Below, piece after piece: positions 46,955-58,388 of a DNA stretch of 64,000 nucleotides (position 1 is the first letter of the stretch; the number at the start of each line of letters is the position of its first letter). Source of the stretch: Dermatemys mawii (Eukaryota > Chordata > Testudines > Dermatemydidae); assembly GCA_007922305.1 (NCBI GenBank), contig ML677365.1, positions 19,349,241 through 19,413,240 on the forward strand, given 5' to 3'. The translations under genes were made by a program, and so were the position numbers. Below the pieces are notes generated by a model, which did not search any database, was not told where the DNA came from, and worked only from the letters and a program-made list of their open reading frames with translations.

Positions 46955-47685
46955 GTAATTTGTTCCAATGGTTATTTATTCCTGTTGTTAAAAATATACA
47001 CATTATTTCCAGTTTGAATTTGTCTAGCTTCAACTTCCAGTCACTGGATAGTGTTGTCTTTCTCTGCTAGACTGAAGAGCCAAATATTTGTTCCCTATGT
47101 TAGGTACGTATAGACTGTGATTAAGTCACACCTTAACCTTCTCTTTCTTAAAATACATAGATTGAGCTCCTAGAATCTATCACTATAAGGCCGGTTTTCT
47201 GGTCCTTTAATAATTCTGCTGGCTTTTTTGTGAACCCTCTTGATTTTTTGCAACATCCTGCTTCAGTTGTGGACACCAGAACTGGACATGGTATTCCAAC
47301 AGCAGTTGCACCTGAGCCAGATACAGAGGTAAAATATCCTCTCTACTCCAGCTGAGATTTCCCTATTTATGCATTCAAGGGTTGTATTAGCCGGAGCATC
47401 ACACTGGGAGCTCAGAATCAGCTGATTATCCCCTTCAACCTCCCAAATCTTTTTCAGAATCACTGCTTCCCAGGACAGAATCCGCCATCCTGTAACAAGG
47501 GCCCACATTCTTTGTTCCTAGATGTATACATTCACCTTTAGTTATATTAAAACATAGAGTGTTTGCTTGCACTCAGTTTACCAAGCAATCTAGATCACTC
47601 TCTATTAGTGACCTGTCCTCTTCATTATTCTTTTGTATCATCTGCAAAATTTATCAGTGATTTTGTTTTCTTGTATTTTTTGATA

Positions 47686-47874
47686 TCATATGTTGATAAA
47701 AATGTGAAATAATAGTGTGCCAGGAGCCAATCCCTGTAGAACCCCAGTTGAAACACACTTTCTTGATGATGATTCCCCATTTGCAATTACATTTTGAGAC
47801 CCAACAGTTAGCCAGCTTTTAATCCATTTAATGTGTGCCATGTTCATTTTATATCGCTCTAGGTTTTTTATCAA
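47686..47874 (-). pseudogene. CR1 reverse transcriptase fossil
   Basis: 62 residues with a start to a stop, but only a slice of the RT domain. 'NLERYKMNMAHIKWIKSWLT' is followed by 'SQNVIANGESSS' and 'STGVLQGLAPGTLLFHIFIN', equivalent to 'GVPQGSVLGPLLFNIFIN'. The P of the VPQG motif has become L. It is non-functional and belongs to the CR1 copy that spans 46266-48010. Confidence 0.8.
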
Positions 47875-48085
47875 AATCTTCCGCTATACTAAGTCAAACA
47901 CCTTATCAGAAATATATTACAGAAATTCTATTACCTTTTACAAACCGAATTTGTAATCTTACTAAAGAAAGATATTAAGCTAGTTTGACATGATGTGCTG
48001 TCCATAAACCATAGTAGAAGACCAAGAAAATCACTTAAGGATCTTCAATCTCATTTATGAAAGGCAAAGCAAGATGAGGTCTTAA

Positions 48086-48172
48086 TCTCTCACTCATGCT
48101 GATATAAATCAGGACTCCACTGAAGTCATTAGAGTTGTGCCTTTTTACTGTTGGTATGAAAGCAAAATCAGG
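48086..48172. repeat. Old amniote dispersed repeat
   Basis: 'ctcactcatgctgatataaa' is followed by 'tcaggactccactgaagtca' and 'ttagagttgtgcc'. It has the 'taaatcaggactccactgaag' core. Confidence 0.65.
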
Positions 48173-48902
48173 TTCCTTTTTTTCACTTTGCCCCTTTGGA
48201 AAAGGTTCTAAGAAGGTGGGGGCAAAGAAACTCAGGAAGGAGCTAGAATCCTCACATTTGCTGGATCCCTAATAATTAGTTTTCAGGCCAAGGTGCAATA
48301 TAGAGACTGCATGGTTCTTCTTGGTTTATCTTCTAATGATGGGCAATGATCAGGTGTCTAGACTGATTCTTTTAATACTATCAGTGGAAGCTGATACCAT
48401 TGGCCATAACATTTTGCTGGTTCATCTGTGGACCATGGCAGGGTTGAAAAAAATCACATGTTCTTTCCACTTGGAGCTCGCTTATCCACTCATAGGTGTC
48501 TCTCTTGGGAGGTTCTGCAGATTTCTTTTATCTTACTTCTCTAGTTCAATGTGCATTTGAGGCTGCTGGAGTACTTAAGTAAGGAGGTGATTTGAACTGC
48601 AAGGTCATCAGTATGCTGACATGAAGCTCTCTCTCCTCATCAGGTCCAGACTTTGTGGTATTTTTACAGTTTCTGGTTACTACAGGTATTTGAACAAGAG
48701 TGAAATAGTGTAGATTCAATCCAGATTAAGCAAAGGGTGCTACTGTTTGGTTGGATGGGAGAATTATCTGACGTTTGGTGATTGTGCCTTCCCAAAACTA
48801 TTGAATAAGTTTACTGCATCTTTTATCAGAGATCTTCAAGATCAGTTGCAATTGGTAGGTTTCAGTGGGAAAAAGTGTTTTTCCCTCACTTGTACTACTT
48901 AA

Positions 48903-49015
48903 ATTGTAGATTCTTAAGGGCAGGGACCATCTTCTTGTTATGTTTTTATCAAGAACCTAGAGCAATTAGCCCCAACCCCTGATTGCAATAATAAAGATAA
49001 CAACACTGATGTTTG
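48903..49015 (+). repeat. L3/CR1-like LINE tail
   Basis: 'attgtagattcttaagggca', 'gggaccatcttcttgttatg' and 'agaacctagagcaattagcc', then 'aataataaagataacaac'. This follows the widespread amniote pattern 'tagattgtaagctctttggggcagggacca ... gcacctagcacaatgggg ... taataataa'. Confidence 0.8.
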
Positions 49016-49053
49016 TGTGTAATTTGCAACCAATTCCCCAGATGTTGGATTTT

Positions 49054-49092
49054 GTTAGTTATCTAAACCTTGTGTTAGTTATCTAACACAAG
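49054..49092. repeat. Tandem duplication and perfect 10-base hairpin
   Basis: 'ttagttatcta' occurs at 49055-49065 and 49075-49085. The second copy sits in the perfect inverted repeat 'cttgtgttag' (49069-49078), loop 'ttat', and 'ctaacacaag' (49083-49092). Confidence 0.9.
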
Positions 49093-49130
49093 TGTCACAG
49101 TTATCTGACTTATATGTAACCTTAGGAATG

Positions 49131-49850
49131 ATTATGAGATTTTAAGGCCAGAAAGAACCATTATGACCATCTCATTTGATCTCAGGAATAACACAGGCCA
49201 GAGAATTTTACCAAATGATTCCTGTATAGAGTTCATAATATGCTGTTGAACTACAATTTATCTTTCAGAAAGACATCCAGCCCTGATTTGAAGAATTTAC
49301 ATCACTAGGTAAGTTGTTCCAATGGTTAATTACCCTCAGTATTAAACATTTGTTTCTAGTCATTGATTCTTGTTATGACTTTGCTACATTAAAGAGCCCT
49401 CCATTGTAAGAAATCTCTGCCCGTGTATGTGTTTACATACTATGTTCAAATCAGTTCGTAACCTTTTCTTTGAAAAGATGATTGAATTGAGCTTCTATAG
49501 TCTCTCACTATAAAATGAGTTTTCTAAGTCTTAAGTCCTTCTTGTAGGTCTTCTCTGAACCTTTTCTAGCTTGTCCACATCCTTTTGGAAGGACAGACAT
49601 GAGAACTGGCACTGTGTTTCAGTAATAGTCTCCCTAATGCAGTATACAATGGTAATACCACTTCTCTACTTCTACTCAATAATGCCCTGCTTTATACAAC
49701 CAAGGATCATACTTGCTCTATTAGCCATCACATTGCACTGAAAACTTATGTTCATCTAGTTATCCACCATGACCCCTATTTCCTTTTCTAAACCCTATTA
49801 TGTTACTGTTTTATGCTGCTGGCTACCAACTATCTGAGAGACAATCTCTC
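49131..49850 (-). mobile_element. CR1 LINE, antisense, 0.7 kb
   Basis: Plus-strand landmarks in order: 'attttaaggccagaaagaac', 'cattatgaccatctcattt', 'gatttgaagaatttacatc', 'gttgttccaatggttaatt' and 'gaacttccattgtaag'-like sequence, then 'tttctctgaacc' equivalents and 'tccaccatgacccctatttc'. This is the reversed CR1 3' region and distal ORF2. It is more diverged than the copy at 46266, and no frame remains. Confidence 0.8.
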
Positions 49851-50104
49851 TCACCTTGGATTGTGTAGTATTTCAGGTTATGTGATAGCTTCTTGCTCAC
49901 AATCCCTGAATTTGAATGCCTAGGGATTGGTGGCAGGATATTGTAAGTAGCTGCCTTTAATTCTTCAACTCACTTCTCTCATTGGTCCAACAGAGCTTGA
50001 GTTTAACCTTCTCTCTTCTCAGGATTTTACTTGAGGTGTGCTGAGGGTAAGGGTTGCGCTTTAAACATATGTGGGTCTATTAACAATATTATAATAATAC
50101 TGTA

Positions 50105-50215
50105 TTATCTAAGGCACTGATTGCATAGCTAGTTCCATGCAGGCTGACCCACTGACTTCATTGCATGTGGGCACATGTTCCACCTGTTGGGGTTCTTTAA
50201 AAGATCAGGGCTTAA
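50105..50215. repeat. Old amniote dispersed repeat
   Basis: 'cactgattgcatagctagtt' with 'gctgacccactgacttcatt' and 'aagatcagggctta'. The similarity is partial. Confidence 0.5.
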
Positions 50216-52840
50216 ACGTGGTCAATATTTTTAAAACAGAAAAATTCATTCTAAAAAATATCTTTATGGTTCTCTTGGGGGGCATAACCACATTTTACCA
50301 ATGAAACAGGCATCCAGTTACGTTTTACTGTTCATATACAAACATCCCCACTAGATTACAGCAAATAATAAGATATATTATTTTCCTTGTATTCCATATA
50401 ATCATCTGTGATAAAAAATATGCATTTGATCTTTTAATATATATTTATTAGATGTATTTGGTTCCCTTTATTTGTAGTTCTTGAAAGTCCAATTTTCAAT
50501 ACATTGCATTTCCCTGCAGCTAACATATTAGTATTGAGAATGCTAAAAAATAATTTTAAGTTTTAAGATGGGGAATAATTAATAATAGGAGCCTTTTTTA
50601 AGTACTTAAGTCAGCACTGATTTTCTACGTTGCAGCCAGTGAATCAAGCCTTATGTTAAACTTCTCCTCTAACTATAGGAGGTTTGAATAGAACCTAGTA
50701 ATGGATAAAAGACACAAATTACCTTCAGCATTTTAGAGGCACAGCGGAGGCTTTAAGCACTGAGGGATGAATGACTAATACATCCTGAGAAATCCTGTCT
50801 CAAAAATGAGCACAGGTTTTCTGGTAAAATGTAATGCTAAACAATATTCTTAGGAGCATAATGACATGAGGCACTGCTTGTACATGTCACTCCTGATGGA
50901 AAACAATCACATTTTATGCATACATTCCACATCAGACATAAAAAAAGGAAGAAGCATTTGCAAACAAAAAAAAAAAAGGATTTATATGGCCCCTTCCTTC
51001 CCCATACTACAACTGGTCTTTTCGTTAGTCCACTGAATAACCATTTGTCATAGGCTTTACTGTACCATGAAGTTATGATTAATATTATGGCTTGAGTACA
51101 GCGGGTTGAAAGACCACATTCATTTTCAAAGTCACGTTGCATTGATTAGAATTCACTGCAGGTTATTCAAATAACGATCCTCTCTTTTCCCAGGAGAATC
51201 TCTGTCTGATTTTTCTTTATCCTCATTAAAGATCCCAGGTGCAGACAAAGCTTTACATACTTCTAATTTGCATTATCCTTGGGAAGGAGGTAATTCACAT
51301 GCCTTCAGTATATAGCACTTGTTTTTGTAGTTTGCTCTTTCCTATCTGTCTATTTAAATAAATCAAGAAATTTAGCCTTTATAAACCCCAGACAATAGAA
51401 AATGCCAAATTTTATTATGCTTAGTAATGAGCACATGTATTCTGAAATATCAGTTATAATTCAGATAAAGTGAAATTATTTTTTTTCTTCAGCTTCTCAC
51501 TGTTTTGCTTAAAATACAATATCAGCTCTCACTCTTGAAGGGAGGGTTGAGCAAAAAGATACATGTTATATCAACTGAGAAACGTCCCTCAATAAACATC
51601 CCACAATGAGCCAGCAGTCACTGGCAGGACTTTATATTCTGTTTGCTTGGTCTATATAGAACTCTGAGAAAGAGCATAAAAACCATAATCAATTGATGCA
51701 ACGTATCAGTATTATTAACCCGCAAAATGCAGGATTTGGATGGATTTGCATTTCTGAGGCATAAGGTTTGTGGATCTATGAATTGTGACAAAATAGTCAG
51801 CCTTGGACTATTTTTATCTCGAGTTTTTGTGTAATGAGTTTAGCCTGAAGCAGACTGACAGCATTGTTGACATTTCATTGAGTTTCCATTTCTCAAGAGA
51901 GAGGAAATTTTAGCTAATTAAATAATGTTATAGTGTCTTAGAAACTACAAAGGCAGTGGGAAACCACACAGCAGTCATACTGTATTTGTTAAGATCACTT
52001 GTGTATTCCTGAGATTTTATGGTGCAGAAATTGTTCATCTACAAATCTTAAAAGCAAACCATATATTAGGTAAGCGTTTGATAGCGCAATCTTGATAAGT
52101 CATTAAAAACGGGTTTATGTATATATGAAATAAACCAAAAAGGGAAAAAGCTATTGGAGAAATACTGAAGCAATCATTAGTTTTCTTAATTTCTCCATAA
52201 ATAGCTAGATTGTGCTGCTCTGGCTTGTGTGTGCAAGTGGTGGGAGAGAGTGCAAGGAGCCTCCCTTCTTCTGTCCTCTTGCAACCTTATGCAGGGCCAG
52301 TCACGCAGTATCTAAACAGCAGAGTTACTTCTCTCCCTCCCCCCCCCCCACCCAAAGGAATGGAGAGGAGTAATGTGAGGATGAGGCCCTGCCTTGATGA
52401 AGGGAGGAGCACTTACTGCACCCATTTCAAGGCTAGTAGGGCTTATGGGAGCTCTTAAGAGGAATACCAGTAGAGAATCCTAGGTCTCAGGGCAGCATGA
52501 TTCCCTCTACAGACTCCCACCCCAAAACCTGGGTTGTACCTTTAAAACATAGTTTTGATGGGGCGAAGAGATGGGCCCCCGGGCCAACGATATGCTAGTG
52601 AGACCTAGCTGTGTGTCTCATTTTCCACAAACGCATCCAGTACTTAAAAGGAGCACAGCACCTGAACGGAGACCAGCTGGCTCAAACTATACCCAGACTA
52701 ACAATAAAGTGATACTGGTCCAAAATGCTTCTAAGAACTAGCTAAGACAATCCTCTCACCCTACATGAAAGGCATTTGTCCAACCCTGGCCCTCCAACCC
52801 TTTTCCATTACAATAGTTCAATGCCTTGGTGTGCTTCTGG
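50216..52840. other. Repeat-poor AT-rich stretch
   Basis: About 2.6 kb with no clear transposon or exon. A small GC-richer segment around 52200-52470 includes a C run ('ccctcccccccccca', 52338-52352) and an 82-residue chance frame. Confidence 0.5.
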
Positions 52841-52843
52841 ACT

Positions 52844-52928
52844 CCTAGGTCCTAATCTTGCAATTGATTGTGCATGGTCAGACTGCTGCACTGGCACAGA
52901 GCCCTATATGAATTACACAGTCTGAACT
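52844..52928. repeat. Old amniote dispersed repeat
   Basis: 'ggtcctaatcttgcaattg', 'attgtgcatggtcagactgc' and 'tgcactggcacagagccc'. This is the subfamily with the 'cctgcatctggatctgcatgggtggac' theme. Confidence 0.6.
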
Positions 52929-52984
52929 GCATGCTAGGAGAGGAAAAGAGAAAAAGGGCAGAATCTCTATGCCCCTTGCTAGCT

Positions 52985-53042
52985 GTGTAGTGCTTAGATA
53001 CTGTGATAAGCACTATAGAAAACTAATAAGATAGCCAAAAAT
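52985..53042 (+). repeat. L3/MIR tail fragment
   Basis: 'gtgcttagatactgtgataa' then 'gcactatagaaaactaata' resembles the L3/MIR end 'gcgctttgagatactgtgat ... gcgctatagaaa'. Confidence 0.6.
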
Positions 53043-53649
53043 AGGCAGGAATGAGGGAGCACTCTGAGTGATTAAAGCTCTGTCTCGTGTGTATGGGACA
53101 ACAGTCACAGGACTCCAGACTATTTACGCTTGCTTTTTCCTTGGAAAAAATGAGTTGGAAAATGTAGTTTTATTATAAAAAATAGCACAATAAAGTGACT
53201 GCCTTGTTTTAAATAACTGCACTTCTCGGGTGTGGAGGCACCTAGCTTTCAGTCTCTTGTCTCTCTGAGCACCCAAGATATGTGATTATCTTGGTGGGTG
53301 TTACATTGATGGGTGCTATAGAAGTGTGTATGTGTAATAATGCTCTCAAACTGCATGCCCTGTCAAGAAGAAAACAATATATTCTATATTAATTATTTGA
53401 TTTCTTTATTATGGTGTCAGTATTTCTCTGATAAGCTACTATTTATATATCTTGTTTCATGACTCTTTAAGTGTCTAATGACATTATGGACTGCAGTATA
53501 ATAGCTAGGAAATAATGTCTTCTAACAAATGGGTGTGCTTTTGGTTTTATTTTGAGACACAGGCTGCTATTTGCCAGTGATTTAAACTCTGATGGCCATT
53601 ACAATTTGTCCTTCTGACTTTGGAGTTTATAATAATAAGGAGATTTCTG

Positions 53650-53715
53650 CATTTACAGAACACCTTTCATCTCAGAGCCTTGACGCGCTTTAAAAATATT
53701 AATTTGGCGTCACTA
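53650..53715 (+). repeat. Possible L3-like fragment
   Basis: 'acacctttcatctcagagcc' and 'gacgcgctttaaaaatatta' resemble the L3-type phrase 'ccttt(c)atctcaaagcgctttacaaatattaa'. The 137-residue open frame that spans it (53620-54033) has no recognisable domain. Confidence 0.5.
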
Positions 53716-55140
53716 TCCCCCAGTGGTTGTGATTCAACCATCAAGCTCGCAGCGAAGAGTGAATCTGAAATTGTCCCTCTGAATCGGATCCCAGCTGGTG
53801 GTTCAATACACCAAACACAGGAGCCAGCAGCACTGCTGAGACCCATGGTAATCTTCAGAGTGAGACGATCACTGTGTCATTATCTCACTCTGAATGGACT
53901 TTGGATCTTTTTCTGTACAAGGATACAAGCTGAGGCTTCAGCTGTACAGACACAGAGGGGTGAGCACAAGAGCATACCCCCCAAAATCTTTATTTTCCCA
54001 TTAAGCCTCAAGAAGTCTGAAAGATTTTATTGACCTTAATTAAGCCCTCCCTAGAATCATGAGGTCGGTGGGCTTAGTGGGCTTTTGTTTTTAAAAACCA
54101 AACTTGCTTGCCAGGCGAGTTTTCCCAAGCTCTCATTTTATTTAGTTTCCAGCAGGGGATCTTGTTTCAAGGGATATGATCAAAGTAAAGGACATTTCTT
54201 CTGGGACTTATTTTACATAGATTAGATCTCATTATGCAACCTGCTCTTTAGTCTATATTCTTTTTATAAGCTTCTGGCTATATGAATGAATTTTACATAG
54301 TAAAGTGTGAATTTATTATAATGAATACACTTTCTGAGTGAAAGGGAGGCAAAATACAGCACAGTATAATACTTTTAAGCTTCCTTATCAACAATAAATT
54401 TCAGCATTGCAGCTGTTTAATCTTATCTCAAACAAGTTTGCTGCACACTAATTTCCATGCAAATTTTTGCCAGCCTTTAATTTCAATTTTAAATTTTAAA
54501 CAACTTATTTGGTAGAAATGTTGTCATATTTTACATATCCTTCCTTTTGTGTATATTTTTCATCTTTATTTCAAAGAGCTGTATGATTGATTTATTTTTT
54601 TAAACTTGTTCTCTATTGAATTACTATAAGTTAACACATCGAGATTCTCAGGAATAATGGAAATTCACAATCATCTCCAGAAGTTTAAACTAAGGATGAG
54701 ACTGGGTGCTAGTCTCTGGGTGTTGGACAATTTCTAATGGTACTATCAAATTGCAGTGCTAATGAGTCAACACAGAAGAGAAGCTCTGTGTACACAGACA
54801 TTTCTTTCCAATATTGCTGAGCTTTAGGGACAGTCAGAGGTGAGGTTCCTTATTAAAAGCTCACTTCTATGGGCATAAAAATAAACACAAAATGTTGAAG
54901 TACATACCGTTGTACAGCTCAATTTTTAGATCAGCCTAAAATTAACTTAAGCTAAAGTTGAATTAAAACATAAGAAGCATATATACGGTCACCCGGTATT
55001 TATTTCAATAACTTGATTTCACTTACTGCTTTCTATCAAGTGTGCACGTATACTTATTATTCAATAACATCCGTTGGGATTAGAATTCTAGACAGTGGAT
55101 GAAAATTAATATTAACCTGGAAAAGTTATGTGGCTGTTGT
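53716..55140. other. Repeat-poor stretch
   Basis: No transposon or exon is recognisable. 54160-54640 is AT-rich, unique-looking DNA. Confidence 0.5.
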
Positions 55141-55245
55141 AGTCAGTAGAATTTGAAGTTCCTCTACTACTACAGTAGTAGTAGTGGGGGAACTAGTCAG
55201 TACAATTTGAAGTTCCTCCACTACTACAGAGGAAGGGGTGTTCTC
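55141..55245. repeat. 54-base tandem duplication with CTA/TAG palindrome
   Basis: 'agtcagtagaatttgaagtt' at 55141 recurs with one change at 55195. Both copies continue with 'cctc' plus 'tactactaca' or 'cactactaca'. The first copy also contains the perfect inverted repeat 'ctactactac' (55164-55173) and 'gtagtagtag' (55175-55184), one base apart. Confidence 0.9.
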
Positions 55246-55584
55246 AAAATTAAATTCTGCACTCATTTCAGTTGCCCTGGATGGAATTATTTTCACCAGT
55301 GGAATGAGTTTTTTGCTCTACATCCTTCAGGAGAGACATTGTTGGCAAACTTCTCCTCTTGCTTACTCCTGCGCAATCCATGGAAATTAGTGACTGAGGA
55401 TGAAAAGGTGTTAATGATCTCAGACTACGATCCCAAGGATTTAGTGTGAAATTCACTACTGTGCAAAGATTCACTCCATCTCAGCTAGAGGTCAGAGGAC
55501 CATTGACGGCAGAACAGGCCAAGAAAGGAGGGTAGGGGATCTGCACTTATACAGCTTTAATAGTCAGGAACCTTTGCACTGAGG

Positions 55585-55692
55585 GGGATGGATTCTCACA
55601 AGCACTCAGCATTGGCCTAACTGTGCCCCTGTTGAAGTCAGTGGGAGTTACATCAATGAAAGCATTTGAAAATCCCACGCAGAGTTTATATG
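55585..55692. repeat. Old amniote dispersed repeat
   Basis: 'gattctcacaagcactcagc', 'cccctgttgaagtcagtgg' and 'gagttacatcaatgaaagc', then 'tttgaaaatcccac'. Typical phrases of the family are in the usual order. Confidence 0.65.
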
Positions 55693-56667
55693 GCCATGGT
55701 CACTACATGAAGGACCTGTTCTGCATATATGTACCCATCCTGTAGGTAAGAGGGTATCTCTTACTTCTTCCCAAACCCTGTTTAATGCCTTTCATAAAGC
55801 CCATTTATTACACTTGGGAGGATAGGGGATGAATTTCACACTAATTTATAATCCTATTTGCAATTCAAAAGATACCTTGTTCTGCAGCCTTTTTATATTT
55901 TTTCTCGGTATGCGGTTCAGAAGTTTGTACATGTTTATCAAAGGTAAGGAAGATTCTTAGGAAGGGAACATTTTGTCAATTAAATGGTTAATCAAGATGG
56001 GGGAGGGGGAATTCTGATCAATGCAAGTCAAATTCTCAGTGCAAGTGGTTAAATCATCTTCAGAACTCTGATCGTAATTAAACCACAAGGAGGCTGTTAT
56101 GATTAAATGTGGTAGCTGGAAATATGTGAACCATAACAAAGGATCTGAATTACCTTCAAGCTTTGCACAGAATGCAGTTTCTGATTTTTGATCTTTAGCG
56201 TAAAAAGCTTTTTCTTCTCTTTTGGAGAATTTCTCCCACATTCAGTTGAATTTCTTTTAAGGCTTTGTTCATAACCAACATCATACACACAATTGTTAGC
56301 TGGCTTTCCTAATTTGTATCTATGTCATAGGTTCAGTTTCCAAATAATTTTCTTCTTTTTTAACAAGAATATATAATTTTAATGGAGATTTTAATAGTCT
56401 TCCACAGCTATCCTACTATACTGATAAGTAAATATTTCTCCAAATGACTTCTTATCATCTGTATAATCCATAAACTGTTTTGATATAGTACAATAAATTT
56501 CTAAAATCTATATTCTTTATTGTGTTATAATTACTTATTACCATAATAATTTCTATTTCTGTCTTTCTAATTAGACTTTGTAGCTTTTAAAGAATACCAC
56601 TCAGGATATATATTTTTTGCTTGGTGTAATTTAATCCTAAAATTTTTTACTTGAAATACACACATTC

Positions 56668-56748
56668 ATACTAAGGGCTGAGTTCTGCTGTTATCTAGGC
56701 AAAATTCCAATTTAAATCAATGGTAAAAATTGTAAGGTTGAACCCCAA
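56668..56748. repeat. Old amniote dispersed repeat
   Basis: 'gctgagttctgctgttatct' and 'caatttaaatcaatggtaa', then 'gttgaacccc'. It is a short copy. Confidence 0.5.
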
Positions 56749-57187
56749 AATGTATAAACAAGCATTAAAAATAAAAGTTCTAAAGCACAAACACGAGAGC
56801 TGGTCCCAAAAGAAATTCCTGGAATACTCAAACTTTAGGGAAAATCAGGATTAGGTCTGGATCTGTATCAGAATTTTGTGGCTGTTTCTCCTTTCATGGG
56901 AAAAATCAAAGCCTCAGATCCCAACATCTCCAGATAATGAGAGAGATTAATCCAGACTGGGACTTTGATGTGCATGTCCATCTCTATTAACAACAATGTC
57001 ATAGAAACCTTGGAAGGCATCCTGTTATCTGAGAGCTATATGCTTAATGTATTATGTCTGCAGCTCTGCTTTGCACTTAAGGTTCCTCCTTCCAGCTACA
57101 AATAGGATACAGTGATGTTAACTGTAGACTTATGTTTAGGCTCTGAGTATCATCATGGGCTGAGGCCCTGCCATTCAACCCTTGTAG

Positions 57188-57276
57188 CCTTTCATTGGGC
57201 TCAACCCTGCAGTATTTACTCAGGGAAAACTTCCACTGACTTTAATGGGAGTTTTGCCTGCAAGCTCCTAGAGGAC
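57188..57276. repeat. Old amniote dispersed repeat
   Basis: 'gggctcaaccctgcagtatt', 'tactcagggaaaacttccac' and 'tgactttaatgggagttttg', then 'cctgcaagctcc'. The family pattern is clear. Confidence 0.75.
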
Positions 57277-57644
57277 ACAGGAAATCATAGACAAAAAACC
57301 AACACAAATTTTTCACTACGCTATACTCCAACAGAAAACAAAACAAGGGGTAAAATTGCAGATATTATTTATAGCTTTCCTGTTAAATGTGAAAGAAAAG
57401 GCAGCAGTTAATGATGAAGAGAATGGCTTCATCAAAGGGATACAATAGATATTTTCTTTTTTTTTTCAAATTTTAATGAATAAATGACATTCCCATTCAT
57501 TAAAATTAAAAAGTACATGAGTAGTATTTATCTGCAGATAATTACCTAATATGGAATGTTTCCATCACGTAGATCCTGAAACAGTGATTCTGATTTGTAG
57601 CAGATCCTCAATCATTATTAGAGCTGCTTACCTTTTAACAAATG

Positions 57645-57724
57645 AGGACCAGATCCTGCTCCCACTGAAGTCAGTTACAAAACTCCTATTGCCTTCTGTG
57701 GGAGCAGGATTGGGTCCATAATCC
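57645..57724. repeat. Palindromic old amniote repeat
   Basis: The left end 'ggaccagatcctgctcccac' and right end 'gtgggagcaggattgggtcc' are inverted with few mismatches. Between them are 'tgaagtcagttacaaaac' and 'tcctattgccttct'. It is the best-kept fold-back copy. Confidence 0.8.
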
Positions 57725-58149
57725 ATATCACAAATGTATATCTCAGTTAGCAGATCTAGAAATAGCAGTGGTTGATGTCACATTAGATGCCCGTGGTCAA
57801 GTGTCAGCTAATAGCTAACCCCATATCTGGGGCTACATATAAGCATGTTTTTTTAGTTCAGACTCTATTGTCTTACAAATTCAAAACAGCTTCTTAGCCA
57901 TTTAATTGGATATTACAGTGATCCTAATTTTGATCAGTATTGTGTGATATCCATTTTGGTTTCTGCTGAAAAACAATCAATTTCAAAATTTTAAAATAAA
58001 TCTCATTTACATTTTCTATGTCTTCAATTAGTCTATTCTTTGTTTTTTTGACAAATGATTATAAAATAGTCCAAGTCACTTATGTATTTCACAGTGCTGG
58101 TTTAAGGAAAGTTTTTCCTTTTAAATGCATGCAACACATGAATATAGGA

Positions 58150-58275
58150 CTAGGGGCTTGATCCTGCCAATACTTATATATGAGCAGTCCTTACTCATGC
58201 AATTGTCCCAGTGAAGTCAACGAACTTCCTGAAGATAGGACTATTCATGCAAGTAAGAATTTGTAGGATTTCACC
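58150..58275. repeat. Old amniote dispersed repeat
   Basis: 'ggggcttgatcctgccaata', 'agcagtccttactcatgcaa', 'cccagtgaagtcaacgaac' and 'actattcatgcaagtaaga', then 'tttgtaggatttcaccc'. Its two halves mirror each other. Confidence 0.75.
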
Positions 58276-58297
58276 CTTACAATGAACCATATTGACT

Positions 58298-58388
58298 AGA
58301 TTTTTCTCTCATGCCAGTTTTACAGTGTAACTAACAGAGTTACTCTTAATTTTCACCAGTTTAAGGAAATGGAGAATCAGGCTCCTTT
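58298..58388. repeat. Old amniote dispersed repeat
   Basis: 'tttttctctcatgccagttt', 'tacagtgtaactaacagag', 'ttactcttaattttcacc' and 'ggagaatcaggctcc'. It is a separate copy directly after the previous one. Confidence 0.65.

Larger units (their letters stand above)
46266..48010 (-). mobile_element. CR1 LINE, antisense, split by a Harbinger remnant
   Basis: Reversed CR1 of about 1.2 kb in two pieces. The 3' piece (46266-46435) starts 'atagattcatagagtccagg' and reaches 'gagaatccaccatga'. The body (46953-48010) resumes at 'gtaatttgttccaatgg' and continues through 'agcttcaacttccagtcac', 'ggacaccagaactggac' and 'tagatgtatacattcacc'. The minus frame at 47686-47874 reads as reverse transcriptase ('WIKSWLTVGSQNVI', 'STGVLQGL', 'FHIFIN'). 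The join between the pieces matches an uninterrupted CR1, so the block between is a later insertion. Confidence 0.87.

Noticed and set aside
53620..54033. 137-residue frame on the plus strand
   Set aside because: It begins in a probable L3-like fragment and has no recognisable domain. I see no evidence of an exon.
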